64,000 nt of DNA from Fluoribacter dumoffii NY 23. Its GTDB lineage: Bacteria; Pseudomonadota; Gammaproteobacteria; Legionellales; Legionellaceae. Below the pieces are notes generated by a model. The model saw nothing but the letters and a program-made list of their open reading frames with translations. It was not told the DNA's origin and did not search any database. The stretch lies in the NCBI RefSeq assembly GCF_000236165.1, contig NZ_CM001373.1, positions 1,094,304 through 1,158,303 on the forward strand, given 5' to 3'. The position numbers were made by a program, and so were the translations under genes. This document shows positions 46,101-54,109 of this stretch, in pieces (position 1 is the stretch's first letter; each line of letters opens with the position of its first letter).

Positions 46101-47983
46101 TGAATTGGCTTGTTATATTGCATGGAAAATTCATTGATCCAGGCAACTTTGCCATCTTCGAATTTTAATTGATAGGGACGTTCGCTAATCGCGCGCAAGC
46201 CTAATTTTTCCAATATAGGTAAAACATCAGATAAGGGGATGGTAGTATCGTGTTGGTATACTTTTAACCTGAAACTGTTTTCTGACTCATCCAACGGTTT
46301 ATAAAAGTTTATTTCTAAAGGCTGTTCGGGTGTAAGCAATTCGATATGTTTAATATCATAAACTGCGGTCCTGGCGGGGAACATATCGCTATATGCAACA
46401 GGAAATGCATTTTTATACCGCGCATAAAGGCTATTTGCCTGTTCTTCTCCATATGCTTCGTATAAATGGGTCTGTAAATCATCAGTCCATGAGCGGCCTG
46501 CTTCAATCAATTTTCTTTCAATTTCTTTTAAATCAAATTCCAGCGGCAAATTAGGGTTAATTTTAATAATAAAATGAACTCTTGCCAGCACGGACTCGGT
46601 AAATTGAGTTGAATACGTTGTCTCAATCGAGTTAAAACTTTCATCAAGAATTTTCTTCATTGCCATGCGCAGTTCGGTATTGATTCTGTCCTTGGGAACA
46701 TAGACCAGGCATGAGACAAAACGGCGATAGACATCAACTCGGGCAAAAAGACGAATGCGCTTTCTATCTTGCATGTAAAAAATGCCCATTGCGATTTCGA
46801 GTAGTTCGTCTTCAGTTCCCTGGATTAAATCATCACGGGGCAATGTTTCAAGAATATTTAACAAAACTTTACCCGCGTGGCTGCGGGGATTTAATTTGGA
46901 ATTTTCCATAATGAGCGCTACTTTACGTCTCAAGAATGGAATCTGTTTTGGATTAGTATGATAAGCAGCGGAAGTATAAAGACCAATTATTCTTCGTTCC
47001 CCAATCACATTTCCTTGAGAGTTGAATCGCTTAATTCCTATATAGTCAGTGTAAGCATCACGATGTACGCTTGCCAGAGTATTGGTTTTGGAAGTAACCA
47101 GGATACGGGGAGATAAGGTGAATTCACGCGCTTCGGGTGTCATTGCCGATATATTACGTGTTATTGATTTAGTCACGCTTTCACGTAAAAGTCCCAATCC
47201 GGTGTTAGGAACAGCTTGAAGCACTGTTTCCTTACCTTTTTGTACCAATTCGTAATCTCTCATCCCTAAAAAGGTAAAGTGATGGTCTTCAATCCAATGT
47301 AAAAATGCTTTGGTCTCCTCAACTTCGTCCAAGTCAAGCACAGAAGAAACTTTATCGATTTCCGCAATAGCTTCTCGGACAGCAGCCCGCATTTTGTCCC
47401 AATCTTCGAAAACAACTCGATTATCTTCAAGAGCTCGTTCGCACCCTTTATGTATCTCTTCAAGTACTTCTGGATCGGTTTGTCGATCAATCTCGAGAAA
47501 TATAGGAGCTTCATGAATTACCCCTTTTTCATCCAATATCTGATTTCGAGGTAAAATTTCACAAATTCGATTTTCCTTATCTCTCTTAACACGGATACCA
47601 CCCATATGGATAGTCAGATGAGAAGATAGTCCCATTCTGTGGATTACCAAACGAATTGAATCAACCAAAAATGGCATATCATCACAAATTACTTCAATCA
47701 CTGTATGCGTCGTTTGCCATCCATGACGTTCATAGTCTGGATTATAGATACGAATTTTTGTTTCATGTGGCGCGCGTTCACTAATCAATGACCAGAAATT
47801 AACTACCGCACCATACAGATCATCGATTGTCCATGCGCTCAGATCTTCCATAGCAACAGTCCCATAGAGTTGTTTGGCAAATTCGGCGCAGAACTCGGCT
47901 TGATCATCAACCATAGAGCTCCTAATCCTGTCTACAATGGCTTCAATTAATACATCTTTACCCTCTTCAAATTTATAAGACAT
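43106..47983 (-). CDS. gdhB: NAD-specific glutamate dehydrogenase, large (180-kDa) type
   Basis: 1625-aa enzyme that deaminates glutamate to 2-oxoglutarate with NAD, feeding amino-acid carbon into the TCA cycle. The length matches the large GDH-180 family. N-terminal regulatory ACT-like segments ([17 protein letters not shown]) precede the catalytic part. The catalytic region includes [41 protein letters not shown] with the substrate lysines, and the dinucleotide-binding part [17 protein letters not shown] and [16 protein letters not shown]. It suits an organism that uses amino acids as main carbon source, as Legionella does (established knowledge). Confidence 0.95.
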   Translation of the reverse strand: [1625 protein letters not shown]

Positions 47984-48165
47984 TGTTGTTCTACCTCGTC
48001 GACTTTGCCTCAGCTCTACAGCGAGAATTATTGTTTAAAAAATATAATAACCAGCCACTCCCATTTAACTGGTACCTTTTACCTGCCAATGAGAGTGGCT
48101 CAAAAATTTATATGTACTAAGTTCCTGTTTTGTTTACCTCAACGTAAACTCAACAAACCTCAGTA

Positions 48166-49539
48166 TCACGAATCACTAACCGCTACGGTTTTAGTATTTA
48201 CAAACTCTAAAATCCCTTCCCTGGATAACTCACGACCATAGCCTGACTCTTTTATCCCACCAAATGGCAATCTGGGGTCAGAGGCCACCAAAGCATTAAC
48301 GAAACAAGCCCCCGCCTCGATTTCATGGGTCGCTATGTGTTCCCCTTTTTCCAAATCACGAGTAAACACAGCTGCGCCGAGTCCATATCTGCTCTGATTT
48401 GCGTATTTAATTCCTTCTTCCTCATTATCGACTGTAATAATCGCGATAACAGGACCAAATAATTCTTCATCAAATGCAGGCATACCAGGTTTTACCTGCG
48501 TTATTAATGTTGGTGGATAATAAAAGCCTTTACCTTCGGGAATTATACCACCTAGCAATAATTTAGCACCTTGTTTCAATGATTTTTCTACTTGAATATG
48601 TAAGTTTTCACGCAAATCTGAACGGGCTAGTGGACCTAGCTTGGTTTTGGGATCGAGTGGGTCCCCCATTTTGAATGCGTCGATATGCTCGATTATTTTA
48701 TTTACCAACTCTTCTTCAATTGATTTTAAAACAATGATGCGCTTGGCAGCAATACAGACTTGACCAGAATTATTAAGCCTTGAATTGACAATACACTGTG
48801 CTGCCAAATCAAGATCCGCATCTTCAAGAACTAGATAGGGATCGCTTCCGCCAAGCTCCAGCACGGATTTCTTTAAGAATTTACCTGCATGGCTCGCAAC
48901 CGCACTCCCGGCTCGTCCGCTCCCCGTTAAGGTGACTGCAATGACATGGGGATTTTCTATGATTTTTGCGGCTCCATCATTGTCAACTATCAGATGTTGA
49001 AAAAGATGCTCAGGAAAACCTGCCTCCAAAAATAATTCCTCAATTTTATTTCCTGTACCTGATGAAACAGGTGCATGCTTCAGAACCGCTGCATTTCCGG
49101 CCATAATTGTAGGTACCGCAAAGCGAAAAACCTGCCAAAATGGGAAATTCCAAGGCATGATTGCGAAAACAATTCCGAGGGACACATGACATACTTTTGC
49201 TTTTTTCATCTCAGTTTGGATGAGCTTTGGAGCAAGATATTCTTCAGCATGCTCTGCATAATGTTCACATAACCAAACACATTTATTAATTTCAGCCTTA
49301 CCCGCAGTAATCGGTTTACCCATTTCAATTGCCATTAAATGAGCCAATTCATCAATCTTAGATTTCAAAAGTTCCGCAAGTTGCAACATTAAAGTTTTTC
49401 TTTGGTTAAAAGACGTTATTTTCCATGCCAAGTAGGTTTCATGTGCCTTATTAAGTCGTTCATTGACGTGCTGTTCATTGAGGCAATCATAATTTTGTAT
49501 TATTTGTTCTGTTGCAGGGTTTACAGTTTGAATTTTCAT
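48166..49539 (-). CDS. NAD(P)-dependent succinate-semialdehyde-type dehydrogenase
   Basis: 457-aa aldehyde dehydrogenase closest in size and motifs to the Sad/YneI group. Catalytic Cys in NNSGQVCIAAKRII, catalytic Glu in VLELGGSDPYLVL, cofactor loop GSGRAGSAV, and MPWNFPFWQVFRFAVP. The likely substrate is succinate semialdehyde, but other aldehydes are possible. Transcribed in the same direction as gdhB but with 180 bp upstream of it and no shared overlap. Confidence 0.88.
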   Translation of the reverse strand: MKIQTVNPATEQIIQNYDCLNEQHVNERLNKAHETYLAWKITSFNQRKTLMLQLAELLKSKIDELAHLMAIEMGKPITAGKAEINKCVWLCEHYAEHAEEYLAPKLIQTEMKKAKVCHVSLGIVFAIMPWNFPFWQVFRFAVPTIMAGNAAVLKHAPVSSGTGNKIEELFLEAGFPEHLFQHLIVDNDGAAKIIENPHVIAVTLTGSGRAGSAVASHAGKFLKKSVLELGGSDPYLVLEDADLDLAAQCIVNSRLNNSGQVCIAAKRIIVLKSIEEELVNKIIEHIDAFKMGDPLDPKTKLGPLARSDLRENLHIQVEKSLKQGAKLLLGGIIPEGKGFYYPPTLITQVKPGMPAFDEELFGPVIAIITVDNEEEGIKYANQSRYGLGAAVFTRDLEKGEHIATHEIEAGACFVNALVASDPRLPFGGIKESGYGRELSREGILEFVNTKTVAVSDS

Positions 49540-49749
49540 GATCTCTCCGTACAGAATTAAGTATATTTAACTAAAGTTATCAACTCTCCTTGCACACTAC
49601 TTTTGATTATTGATACTATTTTTATGTTTTTTATTTTTTGATAAAACAACAATAGTTTAGCCCAATATACAACAATTAAATATTTTAAAATCCATATTTA
49701 AGAGAGAATGCTTTTAAGTAATGTTTTTTTATTAACACTAGGATAATTA

Positions 49750-50514
49750 ATGAATCGAAGCAAACAGCAATTCCATCCATTACAACATGTAGCGGCTTGG
49801 TCAGTGCACGTATTTACTGCAAGCGCCGCCTGTATTGGTGTCTTTTCATTAGTAAAGATGTACGAACAACAGTATATTTTTGCGTTATGGCTTATGCTGA
49901 TTACAGTTGTGATCGATGCAGTTGATGGAAGTCTTGCCCGTTTATTTAATATTAAAGAGATTTTGCCGCAAATAGATGGAGCTCTACTTGATAATATTGT
50001 TGATTATTTGAATTACGTAATAACCCCCTGTTTTTTCTTGCTTGTCAAACCAGGGATGCTTCCGGATACATACTCTGTCTTTTTAATAGCCGCAGTTACT
50101 ATTACTTCTGCCTATCAATTTTGTCAATCGGATGCCAAAACACCCGATCATTTTTTTAAAGGCTTTCCTTGTTATTGGAACATAACTATTTTATATATGT
50201 TTATTTTTAACACTTCAGCGACAACAAATGCAATTATACTAATCATCCTTTCTATTCTAATCTTTGTACCTGTCAAATATGTATACCCTTCCAGACTGGA
50301 TTATTTAACAGATTCCAGGATATTAAAAATTCTCATGCATGTATGTTCGGGTATTTATGCGATTAGCTCTATTTGTTTGCTTATCAGTTATCCCAATACG
50401 AATGTTGTTTGTCTTAGCCTTTCCTTGGCATATGTAGGAATGTACTTGTTTTTAAGTTTTTATAGGACTTATTACCCAATGATTAAGGCAAAAATCTCTT
50501 CCCATAAGGAATAG
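49750..50514 (+). CDS. pcsA: Phosphatidylcholine synthase
   Basis: 254-aa integral membrane enzyme of the CDP-alcohol phosphatidyltransferase family that joins choline directly to CDP-diacylglycerol. The motif DGSLAR ... DGALLDNIVDY (residues about 58-83) is the Pcs variant. About eight hydrophobic helices. The Pcs route is found in Legionella and some other host-associated bacteria that scavenge host choline. Transcribed alone or with the two small genes downstream. Confidence 0.93.
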   Translation: MNRSKQQFHPLQHVAAWSVHVFTASAACIGVFSLVKMYEQQYIFALWLMLITVVIDAVDGSLARLFNIKEILPQIDGALLDNIVDYLNYVITPCFFLLVKPGMLPDTYSVFLIAAVTITSAYQFCQSDAKTPDHFFKGFPCYWNITILYMFIFNTSATTNAIILIILSILIFVPVKYVYPSRLDYLTDSRILKILMHVCSGIYAISSICLLISYPNTNVVCLSLSLAYVGMYLFLSFYRTYYPMIKAKISSHKE

Positions 50515-50597
50515 CAGTTCTATTTTTCCATTGCGGGATAGACTTTGCGTTTTTTATGATTAAAATAGCTCCCAAAGTTTTACTTATTGAGGTAATT

Positions 50598-51086
50598 ATG
50601 TCTTTATTTCAGCAAATTAATAAATCAATTTTTTTCTCCGCCATTCTAATGAGCACCTCTCATGCCGCCAGTACCTTCCCTCGAGGCTGTGAAGTCACTG
50701 GTTTCGGGTATAACCAAAACTATTTAATTTTAAATGAGACAGGAAATCAATCTTATTACTTAATTCAAAATCATTCCGACTCCAGAATTGAGATGGAGCG
50801 CGTCAATACTGAAGAAGCTTTTATGAGTCCGCCACTCCATGCTACATTAGATCCAATGACTTGGGGCGCTTTTGCTTCTGATGTTAAAAATTTGAATTTC
50901 AAATGTTACAAACGTAATGAAGAAAATACTACCCTTGTAGACTGTCGTAGCGTATTAGAAGTATGCCAGTACCCAAGAGTCAAATTTGCTCTAAGCAACA
51001 TGGGAAATTATTGGATTTCGTTTAATAAACCTCAAGGTTCTATTATCCAGGAATCAGTAGCAAAAGGGATTTACTTAAAATGGTGA
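50598..51086 (+). CDS. Small secreted protein, unknown function
   Basis: 162 aa from the ATG at 50598, which has GAGG six bases upstream; an earlier in-frame start adds 14 residues without a site. A Sec signal peptide ends near STSHA. The mature part has four cysteines (RGCEV, NFKCYK, VDCRS, EVCQY), suggesting disulfides in the periplasm or outside. Not recognised. Followed 3 bp later by a small membrane protein gene, so the two are likely cotranscribed. Confidence 0.7.
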   Translation: MSLFQQINKSIFFSAILMSTSHAASTFPRGCEVTGFGYNQNYLILNETGNQSYYLIQNHSDSRIEMERVNTEEAFMSPPLHATLDPMTWGAFASDVKNLNFKCYKRNEENTTLVDCRSVLEVCQYPRVKFALSNMGNYWISFNKPQGSIIQESVAKGIYLKW

Positions 51087-51089
51087 TAT

Positions 51090-51614
51090 GTGGCTAAAAA
51101 AATATATTTCCTCTTGGGGTGCATTGGCTCACTAATAATAATATATGGCCTCTTGCAATATTTTGGGACAAATCCACCCCATTTGCATCAACTCCATTAT
51201 TTCATTGGCGCTGTTGCATTACTTGTAACAGCCATCTACTTCAAGATGTTTTTTTTTATAGCACTTCAATTAATTCTTATTGCAGGCCACGCAGCAATTT
51301 TATTAGGGAGCGGTCCCTATACCCAACTTTTCTTACCGATACTCATGACCTGTCAACTACTCACGTTCTATTTAATGTTTGGTAAAGAGAATAGTGTTTT
51401 TTTAATCATGGGTATTTTCGGCATTGCCTTGCTTTCCATGGGGTTTGCCTATAATGATAAGTGGATATTTTTCTCCGGAAGTACGTTTATTGCAACGTAT
51501 GCTTTTTATAGCGGCTCTAAAGGATTATATGCTGCTTATATTTGGGCTTTTCTCAATACCACAATTGCTCTTCTTTCGCTTTTTAGAATTCTTTGGGTGT
51601 GGTTTCGATTATAA
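51090..51614 (+). CDS. Small integral membrane protein, unknown function
   Basis: 174 aa starting with GTG; about five to six hydrophobic helices cover nearly the entire chain (FLLGCIGSLIIIYGLLQYF, FIGAVALLVTAIYFKMFFFIALQLILIAGHAAILLG, and so on) with no catalytic motif. Cotranscribed with the preceding secreted-protein gene (3-bp gap). Converges on rplI across a hairpin terminator. Confidence 0.68.
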   Translation: MAKKIYFLLGCIGSLIIIYGLLQYFGTNPPHLHQLHYFIGAVALLVTAIYFKMFFFIALQLILIAGHAAILLGSGPYTQLFLPILMTCQLLTFYLMFGKENSVFLIMGIFGIALLSMGFAYNDKWIFFSGSTFIATYAFYSGSKGLYAAYIWAFLNTTIALLSLFRILWVWFRL

Positions 51615-51630
51615 AACTTTTATTTGAGTT

Positions 51631-51652
51631 GGGTGATACTGACGCATCACCC
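51631..51652. terminator. Bidirectional hairpin between membrane-protein gene and rplI
   Basis: GGGTGAT (51631-51637) and ATCACCC (51646-51652) pair perfectly around an 8-base loop; GGATTTTG follows on the plus strand. Placed between two convergent genes. Confidence 0.6.
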
Positions 51653-51666
51653 GGATTTTGAAATAA

Positions 51667-52116
51667 TTACTTGGCTGGAACAATTTCAACATGCAACTTG
51701 GCAATAACATCGCTGTGTACATGAACTTCCACTACGAAGGTACCAATTGAATGAAGAGGTCCTTCAGGCATTACGATCTCACGCTTAATCACTTCAATAT
51801 TTTTCTCAGTTAAAGCATCTTTAATTTCATTAACACCAACTGAACCATATAATTTACCTTCATCACTCGCCATTGCACTGATAACTAAATTGGTATCATT
51901 CAATTTAGCAGCACGTTGTTCTGCAACAGCCAATGATTGTTGGGCTTTTTTCTCCAACTCAACCCGACGTTGTTCAAACATTTCAATGTTTTTGGGAGTT
52001 GCAAAAACCGCTTTATTTTGTGGTATCAAGAAATTACGGCCATAACCAGCTTTTACATTTACTCTATCACCAAGATTACCTAAATTTCTCACTTTTTCTA
52101 ATAAGATAACTTCCAT
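51667..52116 (-). CDS. rplI: 50S ribosomal protein L9
   Basis: 149 aa, full-length L9: starts [32 protein letters not shown], followed by the long connecting helix ([21 protein letters not shown]) and the C-terminal domain ([14 protein letters not shown]). Last gene of the rpsF-rpsR-DUF2232-rplI operon. Confidence 0.97.
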   Translation of the reverse strand: MEVILLEKVRNLGNLGDRVNVKAGYGRNFLIPQNKAVFATPKNIEMFEQRRVELEKKAQQSLAVAEQRAAKLNDTNLVISAMASDEGKLYGSVGVNEIKDALTEKNIEVIKREIVMPEGPLHSIGTFVVEVHVHSDVIAKLHVEIVPAK

Positions 52117-52128
52117 CTTAATAACCCC

Positions 52129-53028
52129 TTAAATTGACTCGCCAACCCTTGAAGGGAAATACGATCTAAAATTAACTAAACTGTCTACTGAACCAAGGAC
52201 TATGCAGGCACCCAATACTACAATTGGTTTCACCAGCAATAACAATATTAATAAAATGAATACCTTCATTTGTCTCTTGCGAGAGAAAATAAAATAAACC
52301 AGACCAAACCCAGAAGCTATAAAATAAAAAAGCACTATTGGAAGAATATTCATAGCTAAGGGAATTTCATAAAATGTTGCTAATAAAACCCCAAGAAAAA
52401 CTAAGAACGAAAGCCTGCCGCTTCGAAATGCCATGAGTTCATTCCTGAAACCACCAGGTAAAAATAACTTGGCTTGCAAGGAACGTGCAAACATTAAGGA
52501 AATTGCTGCTGAAACAATAACGCTCAATATTTGAATTCCGAAGAATAATTGCGCCAAAAATGATGAACTTATGCCATAAAGAGTAGAGTCAACCAGTTCC
52601 TGGTATTGAGGGAAAATCATTTTTAACTGATGAAATTGTCCAACAATAAAACCGGGAGCCAAGAGTTGAAGGAACAGACATCCCAAAAGTGCCATTATAA
52701 AAAATACCCCGGCCACCATCTGCCAGCTTTCAGTATTTCGCAAAATTAATGCCGCGAAATAACATGGCAGATAAGTAATCAGAGTATTAGCAATCGCTCC
52801 GGATAACGGTATTAACATTATCAATGGAACAGAATGAATAACGAGTGCAGGCAATAAAACATCAAAACCAGATTTTGCGCCTTTTCTTAAGGTCACTAAA
52901 CTAACTAAAGCAACTGAAATCCAAGATGCAAAAGGTAATACCGAAAAAACAACAGCATAAAGAATGGCTTGCTGTCTATTTTCGAGTATTGCCTTACATT
53001 GTCTTGTTATAAAATTGCCTGCTCGCAT
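52129..53028 (-). CDS. DUF2232-type membrane protein
   Basis: 299-aa integral membrane protein with about eight hydrophobic helices, located between rpsR and rplI. This is where gammaproteobacteria such as Pseudomonas and Legionella often carry a DUF2232 gene. Sequence features are generic, and no enzymatic motif is seen. Gaps are 8 bp to rpsR and 12 bp to rplI, so it is cotranscribed with the ribosomal genes. Function unknown. Confidence 0.75.
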   Translation of the reverse strand: MRAGNFITRQCKAILENRQQAILYAVVFSVLPFASWISVALVSLVTLRKGAKSGFDVLLPALVIHSVPLIMLIPLSGAIANTLITYLPCYFAALILRNTESWQMVAGVFFIMALLGCLFLQLLAPGFIVGQFHQLKMIFPQYQELVDSTLYGISSSFLAQLFFGIQILSVIVSAAISLMFARSLQAKLFLPGGFRNELMAFRSGRLSFLVFLGVLLATFYEIPLAMNILPIVLFYFIASGFGLVYFIFSRKRQMKVFILLILLLLVKPIVVLGACIVLGSVDSLVNFRSYFPSRVGESI

Positions 53029-53036
53029 AATTATAT

Positions 53037-53264
53037 TTATTTATGGCTATCACAATAAGGCAACAGACCAAGGAATCTGGCTTGCATAATTGCTCTTGCT
53101 AATTGTCTTTGAAAACGGGTTTGTGTTCCAGTAATGCGGCTGGGAACTATTTTACCGGTTTCAGAAATGTAATTTTTCAACAAATTGATATCTTTGTAAT
53201 CAATCTCATTGCCGCCTTCAGCACTGAATCGGCACATTTTTTTTCTACGAAAATAAGCTGACAT
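53037..53264 (-). CDS. rpsR: 30S ribosomal protein S18
   Basis: 75 aa. Typical S18 sequence: [11 protein letters not shown] at the N-terminus, [39 protein letters not shown] and the end [13 protein letters not shown]. Second gene of the S6-S18-L9 operon. Confidence 0.98.
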   Translation of the reverse strand: MSAYFRRKKMCRFSAEGGNEIDYKDINLLKNYISETGKIVPSRITGTQTRFQRQLARAIMQARFLGLLPYCDSHK

Positions 53265-53278
53265 AGATAGGGCTCCTC

Positions 53279-53617
53279 TTACGCTGATCTGGTTTCTTTT
53301 TCTTTCTTCATCAAAACAGATTCAGTAGTGATTGCTTGTTTTTGACGAGTAATTAAGTTTCTGATAATTGCATCATTGTATTTAAATGCATTCTTAATTT
53401 CTTCCAGAGCTTCAAGGCTACATTCAATATTCATAAGAATATAATGTGCTTTATGAACATCACTTATTGGATAAGCTAATTGGCGACGCCCCAAGTCTTC
53501 TTTGCGGTGGATTACACCATTGTGCTTGCTTATGATCCCTTCATAGCGCTCAACCATTGCTGGAACTTGTTCGCTTTGATCAGGGTGCACAAGAAACATA
53601 ATTTCATAATGTCTCAT
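53279..53617 (-). CDS. rpsF: 30S ribosomal protein S6
   Basis: 112 aa. Begins [25 protein letters not shown] and contains [15 protein letters not shown] and [10 protein letters not shown], all standard for S6. An AAGGAG site precedes the ATG. S6 pairs with S18 on the ribosome. Its leader carries a hairpin (see separate entry). Confidence 0.97.
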   Translation of the reverse strand: MRHYEIMFLVHPDQSEQVPAMVERYEGIISKHNGVIHRKEDLGRRQLAYPISDVHKAHYILMNIECSLEALEEIKNAFKYNDAIIRNLITRQKQAITTESVLMKKEKETRSA

Positions 53618-53638
53618 GATTTCTCCTTATGGATGAAA

Positions 53639-53668
53639 GCCTTCTGTTATTAGCAACAACAGTAAGGC
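53639..53668 (-). promoter_or_regulatory. Hairpin in the rpsF leader, possible autoregulation site
   Basis: GCCTT-CTGTT (53639-53648) pairs with AACAG-T-AAGGC (53658-53668), ten pairs with one bulged base. It lies between the predicted transcription start and the rpsF start. S6:S18 autoregulatory leader structures are known in many bacteria, but the characteristic CCG loop is not evident here. Confidence 0.45.
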
Positions 53669-53689
53669 AAGGTTTTTAAAAAGCCGCCA

Positions 53690-53718
53690 ATTATAACCAT
53701 TTTAAACGCATCATACAA
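53690..53718 (-). promoter_or_regulatory. Sigma-70 promoter of the rpsF operon
   Basis: On the minus strand TTGTAT (53718-53713) and TATAAT (53695-53690) are separated by exactly 17 bases, about 75 bp upstream of the rpsF start codon. Confidence 0.7.
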
Positions 53719-53900
53719 TTACCAATTAATCAAAAATACTGAAATTCCTCAGGGTAAACTATGGATAGCCTTTGTAAATTTATTTTTTATGGGTTTGTAT
53801 TAATTTTTTAGTGACAAGCATCTATGAATTAGGTTACCGTGCATAAAATAAATGTTATTGATTTATAATCAACTTATTTAAAAATTACAGAGGTTTTTAA

Positions 53901-54101
53901 ATGGATATAATTTCTCTTCACTTTGAGGAACCTTTAATAATTCATATTGGTGATGCAACTGTAAAAATTTTGGCTTTTAAAACGCAAGAACATGGAAACA
54001 TTAAATTTGGTGTTGATGCCCCCAGATCAGTTAATGTGCATCGAGAAGAAATTTTTCATGCAATTAAACAAAAGCAGCAACTCTTAGAAACTGTTGAATA
54101 A
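53901..54101 (+). CDS. CsrA-family RNA-binding protein, divergent paralogue
   Basis: 66-aa CsrA/RsmA fold. The C-terminal binding strand is well kept (FGVDAPRSVNVHREEIF with the key Arg in VHRE). But the canonical N-terminus MLxLTRRxGE is replaced by MDIISLHFEEP, so the Leu4 and Arg6/Arg7 contacts are changed. In E. coli CsrA these residues bind GGA-containing RNA, so specificity or affinity may differ. Legionella species carry several CsrA paralogues; the position next to rpsF resembles that of the L. pneumophila paralogue known as CsrR (from memory, unverified). A TATAAT at 53864-53869 sits inside a short palindrome (TTGATTTATAATCAA). Confidence 0.85.
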   Translation: MDIISLHFEEPLIIHIGDATVKILAFKTQEHGNIKFGVDAPRSVNVHREEIFHAIKQKQQLLETVE

Positions 54102-54109
54102 CCCATTAA

